Shown here: positions 1-6,745 of the stretch, one piece after another
Position numbering within the stretch: the first letter of the stretch is position 1
Layout of the letters: the number at the start of each line of letters is the position of its first letter
Assembly (NCBI GenBank): GCA_016196905.1
Contig: JACPWV010000003.1
Location: forward strand, 1-7,959
Direction of reading: 5' to 3'
Source of the DNA: Chloroflexota bacterium
GTDB lineage: Bacteria; Chloroflexota; Anaerolineae; UBA7937; JACPPX01
Length of the DNA stretch: 7,959 nt
Notes under the pieces: generated by a model
Told to the model about the DNA's origin: nothing
The model's database searches: none
Seen by the model: only the letters and a program-made list of their open reading frames with translations
Made by a program: the position numbers and the translations under genes

Positions 1-732
1 CATCTGCGTGTCCATCTCGCCCAGCTCGCTTTGGATCACCCTCATCTGCTCGCGCAGCAAGTACTCGCGCTGGTTTTTTTCGACCTCTTCCTGGACTTGA
101 GTCTGAATCTTGTTCTCCAGCTCCAAGACCTCCACTTCCTTGGCCAGGAGGATGCTCAAGCGCTGCAAGCGGACGGAGGGCTCCAGGGTCTCCAGGATCT
201 CCTGGCGCTGGGCAATGGGGAGGTTGAGGGTGGAGGCGATCACGTCCGCCAGCCAGCCCGGTTCATCGGCGTTCATGGCGGTGACCAACGCCTCCTCGGG
301 CAGGTTCTGGCTGAGATGGACGCATTTTTCGAACAAAGCCAGGCAAGCCCGCATCAGGGCCTCTAGCACAGGCGGGCGGGCGGTCTCAATGGAGAGAAGC
401 GGGGTAGCCCTGGCGCGGAGGTAGGGCCGCGTTTGGGTGAATTCATCGATCTGGGCCCGCTGTCGCCCCTCGATCAGAACGCTGGTGGAGCCATCGGGTA
501 TGCGCAAGACGCGCGAGACGGCGGCCAGCGTGCCCACCGAGTACAGGTCCTCCGGTCCCGGTTCTTGGATCTCCGCCTCTTTTTGGGCTACGATCAGGAG
601 GGGCTGCTGGGCCTCGCTGGCAGCCTGCACAGCGCGCAAAGATTGATCCCGCCCCACGAAAAGGGGCACCACCATGTGCGGGAAAATGATCGTGTCCCGC
701 ACGGCTAAAACGGGATAGTCGTTTTCGGCCAT
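1..732 (-). CDS. lon: Lon ATP-dependent protease, N-terminal part (cut by window edge)
   Basis: Translating the minus strand from the ATG at 732 gives 244 residues open to the window edge. The start MAENDYPVLAVRDTIIFPHM and the following VPLFVGRDQS are typical of the Lon substrate-binding domain (about residues 5-200, small beta-rich domain plus helical bundle). Residues about 205-244 begin the long helix, with EVEKNQREYLLREQMRVIQ, a hallmark Lon segment just ahead of the AAA+ module. The ATPase domain and the Ser-Lys protease domain would lie off the left edge; full-length Lon is usually near 800 residues. Lon degrades misfolded and some regulatory proteins in the cytoplasm. The start is supported by a purine-rich Shine-Dalgarno seven bases upstream and by a sigma70-type promoter. 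It lies downstream of folC on the same strand but has its own promoter. The product is seen directly; whether the off-window part is intact is unknown. Confidence 0.95.
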   Translation of the reverse strand, partial: MAENDYPVLAVRDTIIFPHMVVPLFVGRDQSLRAVQAASEAQQPLLIVAQKEAEIQEPGPEDLYSVGTLAAVSRVLRIPDGSTSVLIEGRQRAQIDEFTQTRPYLRARATPLLSIETARPPVLEALMRACLALFEKCVHLSQNLPEEALVTAMNADEPGWLADVIASTLNLPIAQRQEILETLEPSVRLQRLSILLAKEVEVLELENKIQTQVQEEVEKNQREYLLREQMRVIQSELGEMDTQM

Positions 733-733
733 G

Positions 734-743
734 CTCCCTCTCC
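734..743 (-). promoter_or_regulatory. Shine-Dalgarno of lon
   Basis: On the minus strand GGAGAGGGAG precedes the ATG at 732. The GGAG core at 743-740 leaves a spacing of 7 nt, which fits this start. It stands out because the other genes in this window lack a comparable site. Confidence 0.7.
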
Positions 744-770
744 GCGTTCGAGCGTAGTGCGATAATTTAC

Positions 771-799
771 AATATAACTACTCCCGCGCTGTTTTGCAA
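771..799 (-). promoter_or_regulatory. Sigma70-type promoter of lon
   Basis: Read on the minus strand, TTGCAA (799-794) is followed after exactly 17 nt by TATATT (776-771). They match 4/6 and 5/6 of the -35 and -10 consensus. Transcription would begin near 764, giving a leader of about 32 nt that contains the Shine-Dalgarno. This is a local AT-rich patch in otherwise GC-rich DNA. I see no CIRCE-type heat-shock inverted repeat here. Confidence 0.6.
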
Positions 800-847
800 G
801 GGAGCCGTTTGGGCTAGACCGACCTAAGCCAAGGCATCTAACCTTAC

Positions 848-873
848 ATAAAATTGGCCGCCGAACGGTGGCC
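848..873 (-). terminator. Probable rho-independent terminator of folC
   Basis: On the minus strand an 18-nt inverted repeat (873-856; arms GGCCACC and GGCGGCC with one A/C mismatch, loop GTTC) is followed directly by AATTTTAT (855-848). It lies about 140 nt after the folC stop and upstream of the lon promoter, where a terminator would separate the two genes. The U-tract is short and the stem has a mismatch, so this is moderate evidence only. Confidence 0.45.
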
Positions 874-1011
874 CGGCCGGAATGTGACCTCCCAGCGACT
901 TAGACCTATCCAACGATCTTGGATCGAAAGAGACTTCCATGGATGAGGGCGCTGGGCATCCTGGCGCACGAGGGATCGGACAGGCGGCGAGCCGAGATGG
1001 ACAGCAGCGGT

Positions 1012-2358
1012 TCAGCTCATCCGCCGCGGGTCCTCCTCAAAAGGCGTGCCTTCTTTTTTGAGCCAATACGCGCGCACCTGGCCCGCTAGGGAAATCGATC
1101 CGCTGGCCAGGACTAGGTCATCGGGCTCGGCGATGGCCAGGGCTTGTTCCACAGCTAAGGGCACGTTCTCGACCAACCAGCGCGCCTGAAAACGAGCACG
1201 TTGTGCCGCGCTCTGGAGGTCATGCAACGAGGCCGCCCGGGGGTGTGGGAAGCGTGTCAGGATGATCCTGGGGGAGAGATGACGCAGATGTCGCAGAATG
1301 ACCGCATGGTTCTTATCCGCCAGAGACCCGTAAACGAGGATGGCCCGCCGAAAAGTGAAATATTCTCGCACGGCCCGTACCAGGGCTTCGGCGGACTCCG
1401 GGTTGTGGGCCCCATCCACGACCAAGAGCGGTGTCCGGCTTAAGACCTCCAATCGGCCGGGCCACTGAATATCGGCCAAGCCGCGCACGACAGCAGTCGG
1501 CGGAACATGAAGGCTATCCTGGCGAAGCACCGCTGTGGCGGCTACAGCGGTGGCGGCGTTGACCAGTTGATGAGCTCCGAGGAGGGGGATGCGAAGCTCC
1601 TCCAAGGACTCAGCATTTTTCAGATCAAACCATTGGCCTTCGAGGTCAGCCTGCCGCCTCTCCCATCGCCAGGTGGACGCCACCTCGATGAGCGGGGCAT
1701 TGCGCTCTCGGCAAGTGCGCCGGATGACCCTCAGCGCCGCGGGGCGCTGCGGCGCGCTGACCAAAGGCCGGCCTGGCTTGATGATCCCGGCCTTTTCCAC
1801 GGCGATCTGCTCCAGCCGCGTTCCCAGAAGGGCGGTGTGATCGTAGCCGATCAAAGTGAGCACGGCCACCCGCGGATCCACCACATTGGTGGCATCCAGG
1901 CGGCCACCCAGGCCCACCTCCAGCACCGCCAGGTCCACTTGGTTTTGAGCAAAATAGCTGAACGCTAGCGCGGTGGTGGCTTCGAAGGTAGTGATCCCGG
2001 GCAGCGCCTGGGCTTCCGGCAATAGCCCTCTCACGCCCGCGATGACATCCGTCTCCGAAATCAATTGGCCATCGATGCGGATGCGCTCCCGAAAGGTGTG
2101 CAAGTGCGGAGAGGTGTAGAGCCCCACCCGGTGCCCCGCGGCCTGCAGGATAGAAGAGATCATGGCCGCGGTAGAGCCCTTGCCCTTGGTGCCCCCCACG
2201 TGGACAACAGCCAAGGCGCGCTGCGGATGGCCGAGGCGGGCCAGCAGTTCCTCCACACGCCCCAGATCGAAGACTTGCAGGCTCCCCGGCGGTCGGGTCT
2301 CGTAGTTGACCAAAGCATACAAGGCATCTAGAGCGGCTGGATAGCTGAGGTTGGGCAT
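1012..2358 (-). CDS. folC: Folylpolyglutamate synthase / dihydrofolate synthase (FolC)
   Basis: A 448-residue Mur-ligase-family enzyme, normal length for FolC. It adds glutamate to dihydropteroate and/or tetrahydrofolate using ATP, in the cytoplasm. Motifs, numbered from the ATG at 2358: the P-loop GGTKGKGSTA at 55-64; TSPHL at 82-86, the first family signature; LEVGLGGRLDATN at 146-158, the second signature; GYDH at 171-174 and EKAGIIK at 188-194, the segment associated with the carbamylated lysine in this family; DGAHNPE at 315-321 and GSLADKNH at 344-351 in the C-terminal glutamate ligase domain; and SGSISLAGQVR near 419-429. An in-frame extension reaches back to 2436, but it is low-complexity, overlaps the divergent gene, and homologues begin near this Met. 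An ATG at 2367 is a second possibility. No spaced Shine-Dalgarno is seen (GAGGGG abuts the ATG), and a -10-like TACAAT ends 7 nt upstream. Whether it has both DHFS and FPGS activity cannot be told from sequence. Confidence 0.95.
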   Translation of the reverse strand: MPNLSYPAALDALYALVNYETRPPGSLQVFDLGRVEELLARLGHPQRALAVVHVGGTKGKGSTAAMISSILQAAGHRVGLYTSPHLHTFRERIRIDGQLISETDVIAGVRGLLPEAQALPGITTFEATTALAFSYFAQNQVDLAVLEVGLGGRLDATNVVDPRVAVLTLIGYDHTALLGTRLEQIAVEKAGIIKPGRPLVSAPQRPAALRVIRRTCRERNAPLIEVASTWRWERRQADLEGQWFDLKNAESLEELRIPLLGAHQLVNAATAVAATAVLRQDSLHVPPTAVVRGLADIQWPGRLEVLSRTPLLVVDGAHNPESAEALVRAVREYFTFRRAILVYGSLADKNHAVILRHLRHLSPRIILTRFPHPRAASLHDLQSAAQRARFQARWLVENVPLAVEQALAIAEPDDLVLASGSISLAGQVRAYWLKKEGTPFEEDPRRMS

Positions 2359-2365
2359 GCCCCTC

Positions 2366-2394
2366 ATTGTAAGGCCGTTCGGGCGGCGGGAAAA
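2366..2394 (-). promoter_or_regulatory. Candidate folC promoter (possible leaderless start)
   Basis: Minus-strand TACAAT (2371-2366, 5/6 to the -10 consensus) ends 7 nt before the ATG at 2358. A weak -35-like TTTTCC (2394-2389, 3/6) lies 17 nt further upstream. Initiation 7 nt past the -10 would fall at about 2359, next to the start codon, giving a leaderless transcript. The weak -35 keeps this tentative. Confidence 0.35.
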
Positions 2395-2396
2395 GC

Positions 2397-2406
2397 CCAG
2401 CGCTGG
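2397..2406. promoter_or_regulatory. 10-bp perfect palindrome in divergent spacer, possible operator
   Basis: CCAGCGCTGG is a perfect palindrome sitting between the two divergent candidate promoters, immediately beside the plus-strand -35 hexamer (2408-2413). The position suits a regulator of one or both genes, but a short GC palindrome can arise by chance in DNA of this composition. Confidence 0.25.
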
Positions 2407-2407
2407 T

Positions 2408-2436
2408 TTGCTCAAGCCTCGCCAGGGTGATATCAT
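2408..2436 (+). promoter_or_regulatory. Candidate promoter of the membrane glycosyltransferase gene
   Basis: TTGCTC (2408-2413, 3/6) and TATCAT (2431-2436, 5/6) are separated by exactly 17 nt. Transcription would start near 2443-2444, just before the in-frame GTG at 2445. If real, the upstream GTG at 2427 lies within the promoter and cannot be the start. The -10 overlaps the palindrome TGATATCA (2428-2435). Confidence 0.35.
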
Positions 2437-5400
2437 CGAAGGTTGTGGAAGCTCAGCCCGCGGCTAGATCACGGACCCACAGCCCCGAGGCGTCTTTTTT
2501 GATCCTGCTCCTGACCCTCCTCGCCTTCGGCTTGCGCGTTTATCGTCTCGATCACCACAGCCTATGGTACGACGAAGGCTTCAGCGTCTACGTGGCTCGT
2601 CAGGGCCTAAGCCAGATCACCTCCACGGTCGCTGGCGACTACACGCCTCCACTGCATTACTACCTCCTTCACTTTTGGATGGGAGCCTCTGGCGACAGTG
2701 AGTTCTCGGTGCGCTTCCTCTCCGTCATCTCCGGCAGCTGGCTGGTGCCGCTGACCTATGTGCTGGCCCGGCGGCTGGTGGGCCTCCAGAGCGCGCTGTG
2801 GGCGACGCTCTGGGTGTCGGTATCCCCGTTCTTGGCCTGGTATTCCCAGGAGGCTCGCGCTTACAGCCTGTTGGCCGCCCTGGGCCTTTTGACCAGCTAC
2901 CTGCTCATCCGCCTGGTGATCCATCCAGACCAGCCCCGGCTCTGGGCGGCCTATATTGTGGGTGGCATCCTGGCTCTTTACAGCCATCTCTATGCCTTTT
3001 TCGGGTTGGCCATCCAGGCTGCCTATTTCTTTGGGGTAGTGACCTTGCTTCGGCGGCGCCTCGGCCCGACCCTCACCGGCGCGGTGGCCTTCTCGGTCAT
3101 CTTGGCTGCTTACCTCCCCTGGGCAGAGTACACCCTGCGCGCGGCTCAGGACACCAGCGGCTATTTCCCTGGCGTGTTGCAACCCGCTTACATGCTACGG
3201 GTGAGCGCCACCGCCTTCAGCACCGGCGACCTTTTGCCCGAGGATCAGCGGGGTCCGATCGCCGGGCTGTACGTTGCCTTGGCGCTGGCGGGGGCCAGCC
3301 TGCTGCTTCTTCAGGAGCTTGGCCGCCTGGCTGGCTCTCGACCATCCCTTCCCGGTGGGCGGCTTTATCTCCTGGCCCAGCTCGTGCTCCCTCTGGCCTG
3401 GGTCAGCGTGGCCCTTTATCAGAGGCCCCAGTTCTTCCCGCGCCACTTGATCGCCAGCGCCCCCTTTTTCTTTATGCTGGTGGGGGTAGCCCTAGACGCG
3501 CTGTGGAGCGCCCGTTCGCCCCTGCGGGAGGGCTTGAACACCGGTGCCCGCATCTTGGGAGCCGTGCTGGCGGGTACGCTCTTGGCCACTTCCTGGTGGG
3601 GCCTCTCCAACAATTACTTCGATGAGCGCTACGCTCGTGATGACTTCCGCAGCGCGATAGCCTATCTCCAGGAGCGCATCGCACCCCAAGAGGAGATCCT
3701 GCTCAGCTCAGGTCACTTCTTCCCCGTCTTCGCCTATTATTACCAGGGGGACAACTGGCATCCCATCCCCGACGATTTTCTGCTCGATGCGGATCATGTC
3801 ATCGGTTTCGAGGTGAACCCTGAGTTGGATCGGATTCTGGCCGGAAAACGTGGCGTGTGGCTAGTCCAATGGCAGGATCACATCGTCGATCCTATGGGCA
3901 CTCTGCGGCTGCTACTGGAAGCGCACGGGGAGCTCATCGATGCGCGCTGGCAGCCACGGGGACCGGTGCTCTATCGTTACGGGCTGCCGCCGAATGTGCG
4001 CATCGCCGACGGGCCGCCCATCGCCCAGCCGATGCAGATCAATTTCGGGAACCGGCTGCGTTTGCTGGGCTATAGCTTACCCAAGTATGGGGAGGCAGGG
4101 GTGGTGGAGGTCATCCTTTTTTGGGAGGGGCTTCGGCCGTTGAACGAGGATTACAAAGTCTCCCTGCGTCTGGTGGACGAAGCCGAACACCAGTATGCCC
4201 TCAGCGACGGGTGGCCGGCCACGGTGGGCTACCCCACCCTGCGCTGGCCCCCGTTTCGAGTGGTTTTCGGCCGCCATCGCATCGCGCCGCTTGTGGGCAC
4301 GCCGCCGGGCGAGTACTGGGTGGATGTGGTGGTGTACGAAAATAATACCCTCGTTCCCCTAGAGGTTCTGGACGAGCGGGGATCTCCTGTCGGAACCAGC
4401 GCACGCATCGGACCGTTCAGCTTGAGCCCCACTGAGCAACTCGTCACCCTCGAGGATGTGGCTAACGAGATCCAGACTTCGCTTCAAGTGGCCTTCGGCG
4501 ACGCGCTGGAGTTGGTGGGCTACAACTGGGAGCCGCGCCCGGTGAGCACCGGCGAGATCATCCAGTTCACGCTATTGTGGAGGGCACTGCGGGATATGGA
4601 CCAGGACTACTCGGTCGTTTTTCCCCTTGTCGACCGCAGGGGAATGCTGCACGCTCAGCTCGGAGAGCCGTCGCCGGGCGCGGTAGGTCGTGCCATTTTT
4701 GCCGGGGATGGCGAGTTCCTCGGTCGCTTAATCGATATCTCCGAGCCGATCGGGAGGCAACGCATAGTTATTGATTCGGACACGCGCAAAAGTTTCTCCC
4801 TCTATCCCCTTGGCAGTCCTGGCTATCCCACCTCGGCTTGGCGAGAAGGGGAGGTGGTGCAGGCTCAATACAGCTATCGCGTTCCCGAAGATGCTCCCTC
4901 TGGACCACACCAATTGCGCATCCAACTCGTCGGCCCCGAGGGCCAGCCAGGGGTGACGGCGGTGCTTTTCCCCATCGACATTGTTCGGGGGGGGCGAATG
5001 GGTGGCCATATTCCTTTTACCCCTTACACTGTGGAGCCCCTGGGGATGAACATTAGTCTGGAGGGCTATAACCTTTACCCCTTCTCCTTGATGCCCGGAG
5101 GGGAGACGCAGCTTACCCTGTTCTGGCAGATCGATGGAGGTGCGGCCTCCCCCTTCGGCCTACGCATCCGACTGATCGATGAGCAAGGAGATACCCTCTT
5201 CGAGCAGGAATATCCACTCCCGACTTCGGTTAGAAGTTGGGTTGACTTAGCGGTTGGAGAAGGATTTGCGGAGGTCTATCGAATCGTGATCCCGGAAGAA
5301 ATTGAGCCTGGGTTTTATCACCTTGTGTTGAGCGTCTACGAGCCCATTAGTGGGGAAAGCCTTCAGGTAGCGTTTCAGGAAATCGGGGGTGGGCTCTCGC

Positions 5401-5447
5401 GGGCCGACCGGTTTATGCTACCCACGCCGCTCTACATCGTTGGTTGA
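2427..5447 (+). CDS. Membrane glycosyltransferase (GT39/PMT_2-like) with long repeated extracytoplasmic tail
   Basis: A protein of 1006 residues. Residues 1-395 resemble the GT39/ArnT/PMT_2 family of polyprenyl-phosphate-sugar transferases. After a first membrane helix (about 23-40) comes SLWYDEGFSVY, whose Asp-Glu at 49-50 matches the catalytic first-loop acidic pair of the family. DYTPPLHYYLLHFW follows at 71-84 and WYSQEARAYSLLA at 138-150, then further hydrophobic helices (roughly ten to eleven in all) to about 392. Residues 400-520 form a soluble domain, and 536-975 hold three related beta-rich modules listed separately. The enzyme should act at the outer membrane face, moving a sugar from a lipid-phosphate carrier to an unknown acceptor (lipid, glycan or protein). 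Typical members are 450-650 residues, so the tail is a large addition. The start is uncertain: GTG 2427 is the longest, and GTG 2445 fits the candidate promoter. No Shine-Dalgarno is clear. It runs divergently from folC and leads a surface-glycan gene run. Sugar and acceptor cannot be predicted. Confidence 0.85.
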   Translation: MISSKVVEAQPAARSRTHSPEASFLILLLTLLAFGLRVYRLDHHSLWYDEGFSVYVARQGLSQITSTVAGDYTPPLHYYLLHFWMGASGDSEFSVRFLSVISGSWLVPLTYVLARRLVGLQSALWATLWVSVSPFLAWYSQEARAYSLLAALGLLTSYLLIRLVIHPDQPRLWAAYIVGGILALYSHLYAFFGLAIQAAYFFGVVTLLRRRLGPTLTGAVAFSVILAAYLPWAEYTLRAAQDTSGYFPGVLQPAYMLRVSATAFSTGDLLPEDQRGPIAGLYVALALAGASLLLLQELGRLAGSRPSLPGGRLYLLAQLVLPLAWVSVALYQRPQFFPRHLIASAPFFFMLVGVALDALWSARSPLREGLNTGARILGAVLAGTLLATSWWGLSNNYFDERYARDDFRSAIAYLQERIAPQEEILLSSGHFFPVFAYYYQGDNWHPIPDDFLLDADHVIGFEVNPELDRILAGKRGVWLVQWQDHIVDPMGTLRLLLEAHGELIDARWQPRGPVLYRYGLPPNVRIADGPPIAQPMQINFGNRLRLLGYSLPKYGEAGVVEVILFWEGLRPLNEDYKVSLRLVDEAEHQYALSDGWPATVGYPTLRWPPFRVVFGRHRIAPLVGTPPGEYWVDVVVYENNTLVPLEVLDERGSPVGTSARIGPFSLSPTEQLVTLEDVANEIQTSLQVAFGDALELVGYNWEPRPVSTGEIIQFTLLWRALRDMDQDYSVVFPLVDRRGMLHAQLGEPSPGAVGRAIFAGDGEFLGRLIDISEPIGRQRIVIDSDTRKSFSLYPLGSPGYPTSAWREGEVVQAQYSYRVPEDAPSGPHQLRIQLVGPEGQPGVTAVLFPIDIVRGGRMGGHIPFTPYTVEPLGMNISLEGYNLYPFSLMPGGETQLTLFWQIDGGAASPFGLRIRLIDEQGDTLFEQEYPLPTSVRSWVDLAVGEGFAEVYRIVIPEEIEPGFYHLVLSVYEPISGESLQVAFQEIGGGLSRADRFMLPTPLYIVG
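4032..5351 (+). other. Three related beta-rich modules in the glycosyltransferase tail
   Basis: Protein-level repeats within the preceding gene. Module 1 is residues 536-665, module 2 is 685-853 and module 3 is 868-975. Shared landmarks in order: LRLLGYSL / LELVGYNW / ISLEGYNL; then VILFWEGLR / FTLLWRALR / LTLFWQIDG; then SLRLVDEAE / VFPLVDRRG / RIRLIDEQG; then PPGEYWVDVVVYE / PSGPHQLRIQLVG / EPGFYHLVLSVYE. Modules 1 and 2 also share GYPTLRW / GYPTSAW. The pattern suggests immunoglobulin-like or jelly-roll beta folds outside the membrane, possibly for binding glycan or cell wall. I cannot name the family with confidence. Module 2 is longer by about 46 residues (750-798). Confidence 0.7.
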
Positions 5448-5472
5448 CGCGGGTAAGGGCTTGGATTAACAT
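5444..5472 (+). promoter_or_regulatory. Candidate promoter of the lipoprotein gene, across the upstream stop codon
   Basis: TTGACG (5444-5449) matches the -35 consensus in five of six positions, and its TGA is the stop codon of the preceding gene. After exactly 17 nt comes TAACAT (5467-5472), a TANNNT -10 with 4/6 matches. The predicted start of transcription lies 7-8 nt later, at or beside the GTG at 5480, so the message could be leaderless. Confidence 0.5.
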
Positions 5473-5479
5473 TCCTGAC

Positions 5480-6739
5480 GTGATCACTCGATCGATTGAG
5501 AAAGAATTCGCGACACGCTCGGTCCTCCTCACAAGTCTCCTAATTCTGCTCGTCGGCTGCGGGCCTCAGGCGCTGCTCTACGACGTCATCCTTGAGCCAT
5601 CCACCATCAGCCCAAACGCCGACGGACAACAAGATGTGGCCCGCATTCAGTACAAACTCTCCCGACCGGCCTTGATATCCATCTACTTCGAGGATGATGC
5701 AGGCCTGCGCTACGTCTTCCGCGACAACAACCCTCGCCCGGCCGGGGAGTACGAAGCTCTTTTCGGCGGCGCCATTGACGGGGCGGTGCTACCGGAGGGC
5801 GAGTACACCTGGTACATCGGGGCGGTCGAGGTGGCCAGCGGTCGAGCGGAGAGCGCGGGGGGCCAGCTCACCATCCGTGCCCCGGACGATCAGCCGCCCC
5901 AACTCATCGACTTCACCGTTTTCCCCGAGGTGTTCACCCCCAACCAGGACGGTCTGGACGATCGGGTTTCTATCCATTTTCGGCTCGAGGAGGCGGTGCG
6001 CGCTCAGGTCTATTTGGAGGATGCGGGCGGCCAGCGCTACCCACTGGGCAAACCTCTGTCGGCCGGCCCGCAGGAGGAGTTCGATCCCTTGGCCAACCCG
6101 CTTCAGATCCTGGAGCTGGAGCCAGGCTTCGTCCAATTCGATTACGATGGGGGGATCGACAAGGGGGTGGCCCCGCCACCCGACGGGGACTATCGGGTAG
6201 TGGCCATCGCCACCGATCGGGCCGGCAACGAGAACCGCCAGGAGAAGCCGCTGGCCATCCGCGACGGCGGGTTGCCGCTGGCTGAGGTTAAATTCGTGGA
6301 GTTCTCGCCCACCACGCTGGCCCTGGGGGATACCCTCCACATCACTTTCATCGTAGAGAACGTGGGGTCAATTCCCATCCGCACCACCGGCCCCCCGCCA
6401 GGCACCACCTACCCGGCCAGCCAGAACTTCAACACGCTGGGCTTCTACGAGGAGCCGGGCGCCTTCCGCCTGGGGGTGGATTTCGAAGGCAACTCCTTCG
6501 GGCGGGTCTATTCATATCGCTGGCAGCTGGGATCGCGGGCCGAGCTGGAAGTACGCGTGGTGGACGGGCGGGAGGTGTTCTACCTTTTGCCTGGGCGTCG
6601 CGTGACGGTCACTGGGCAGATCGTTATCGATGAGGCCCCGCCGCGCAGCGGGCCGCACTTCTGGGCCGGGCTGGTGCACGAGGATGTGCGCATCGTCAAC
6701 GACCGCCTGAGTCCGACTCTAATCGATATCGGCTTCTAG
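5480..6739 (+). CDS. Lipoprotein with two SPNxDGxxD Ig-like modules and a third beta domain
   Basis: From the GTG at 5480 the product is 419 residues. A basic N-region and a hydrophobic stretch (SVLLTSLLILL) lead to the lipobox LVGC at 24-27, so Cys27 should be lipidated and the rest lie outside the membrane. Module 1 (36-133) opens with ISPNADGQQD (43-52) and module 2 (140-261) with FTPNQDGLDD (152-161). Such acidic SPNxDGxxD loops head FlgD-like and gliding-motility-type Ig domains and often bind calcium. Both modules end in GEY/GDY beta strands typical of FlgD Ig repeats (PEGEYTWYI, PDGDYRVVA). Residues 268-407 form a third beta domain, CARDB-like in style (GDTLHITFIVENVG). A TTG at 5444, overlapping the upstream stop as TTGA, would add 12 residues; I prefer 5480 because the signal peptide is then of normal length and a promoter points at it. 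No enzymatic motif is visible. The gene lies between glycosyltransferase genes, so a role in surface-glycan assembly or as a glycosylated surface protein is inference. Confidence 0.8.
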   Translation: MITRSIEKEFATRSVLLTSLLILLVGCGPQALLYDVILEPSTISPNADGQQDVARIQYKLSRPALISIYFEDDAGLRYVFRDNNPRPAGEYEALFGGAIDGAVLPEGEYTWYIGAVEVASGRAESAGGQLTIRAPDDQPPQLIDFTVFPEVFTPNQDGLDDRVSIHFRLEEAVRAQVYLEDAGGQRYPLGKPLSAGPQEEFDPLANPLQILELEPGFVQFDYDGGIDKGVAPPPDGDYRVVAIATDRAGNENRQEKPLAIRDGGLPLAEVKFVEFSPTTLALGDTLHITFIVENVGSIPIRTTGPPPGTTYPASQNFNTLGFYEEPGAFRLGVDFEGNSFGRVYSYRWQLGSRAELEVRVVDGREVFYLLPGRRVTVTGQIVIDEAPPRSGPHFWAGLVHEDVRIVNDRLSPTLIDIGF

Positions 6740-6745
6740 CGCTGC

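Noticed and set aside
31..708. Plus-strand ORFs over the left edge
   Set aside because: They are antisense to the lon coding region, which translates into clear Lon sequence throughout.
914..926. Small inverted repeat CGATC-TTG-GATCG
   Set aside because: A 5-bp stem with a 3-nt loop and no U-tract is expected by chance; not called as a terminator or operator.
940..1062. Small plus-strand ORF of 40 codons starting at the ATG at 940
   Set aside because: It overlaps the 3' end of folC, has no ribosome site, and its composition is that of random GC-rich sequence.
1507..1968. 153-codon open frame on the plus strand
   Set aside because: It is antisense to the conserved core of folC and has no independent support.
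2359..2436. N-terminal extension of FolC back to 2436
   Set aside because: It overlaps the divergent glycosyltransferase gene and its promoter, has no family similarity, and FolC proteins normally start near the Met at 2358.
2607..3182. 191-codon open frame on the minus strand
   Set aside because: It lies wholly inside the well-supported membrane transferase gene, is Gln/Gly/Arg-rich without any motif, and reflects high GC antisense reading.
2798..3625. 275-codon open frame on the plus strand
   Set aside because: It is a shifted reading of the membrane helices of the transferase, Pro/Gly/Arg-rich and without motifs.
5789..6340. 183-codon open frame on the minus strand
   Set aside because: It is antisense to the lipoprotein gene, whose frame has clear domains; no recognisable protein features and no ribosome site.
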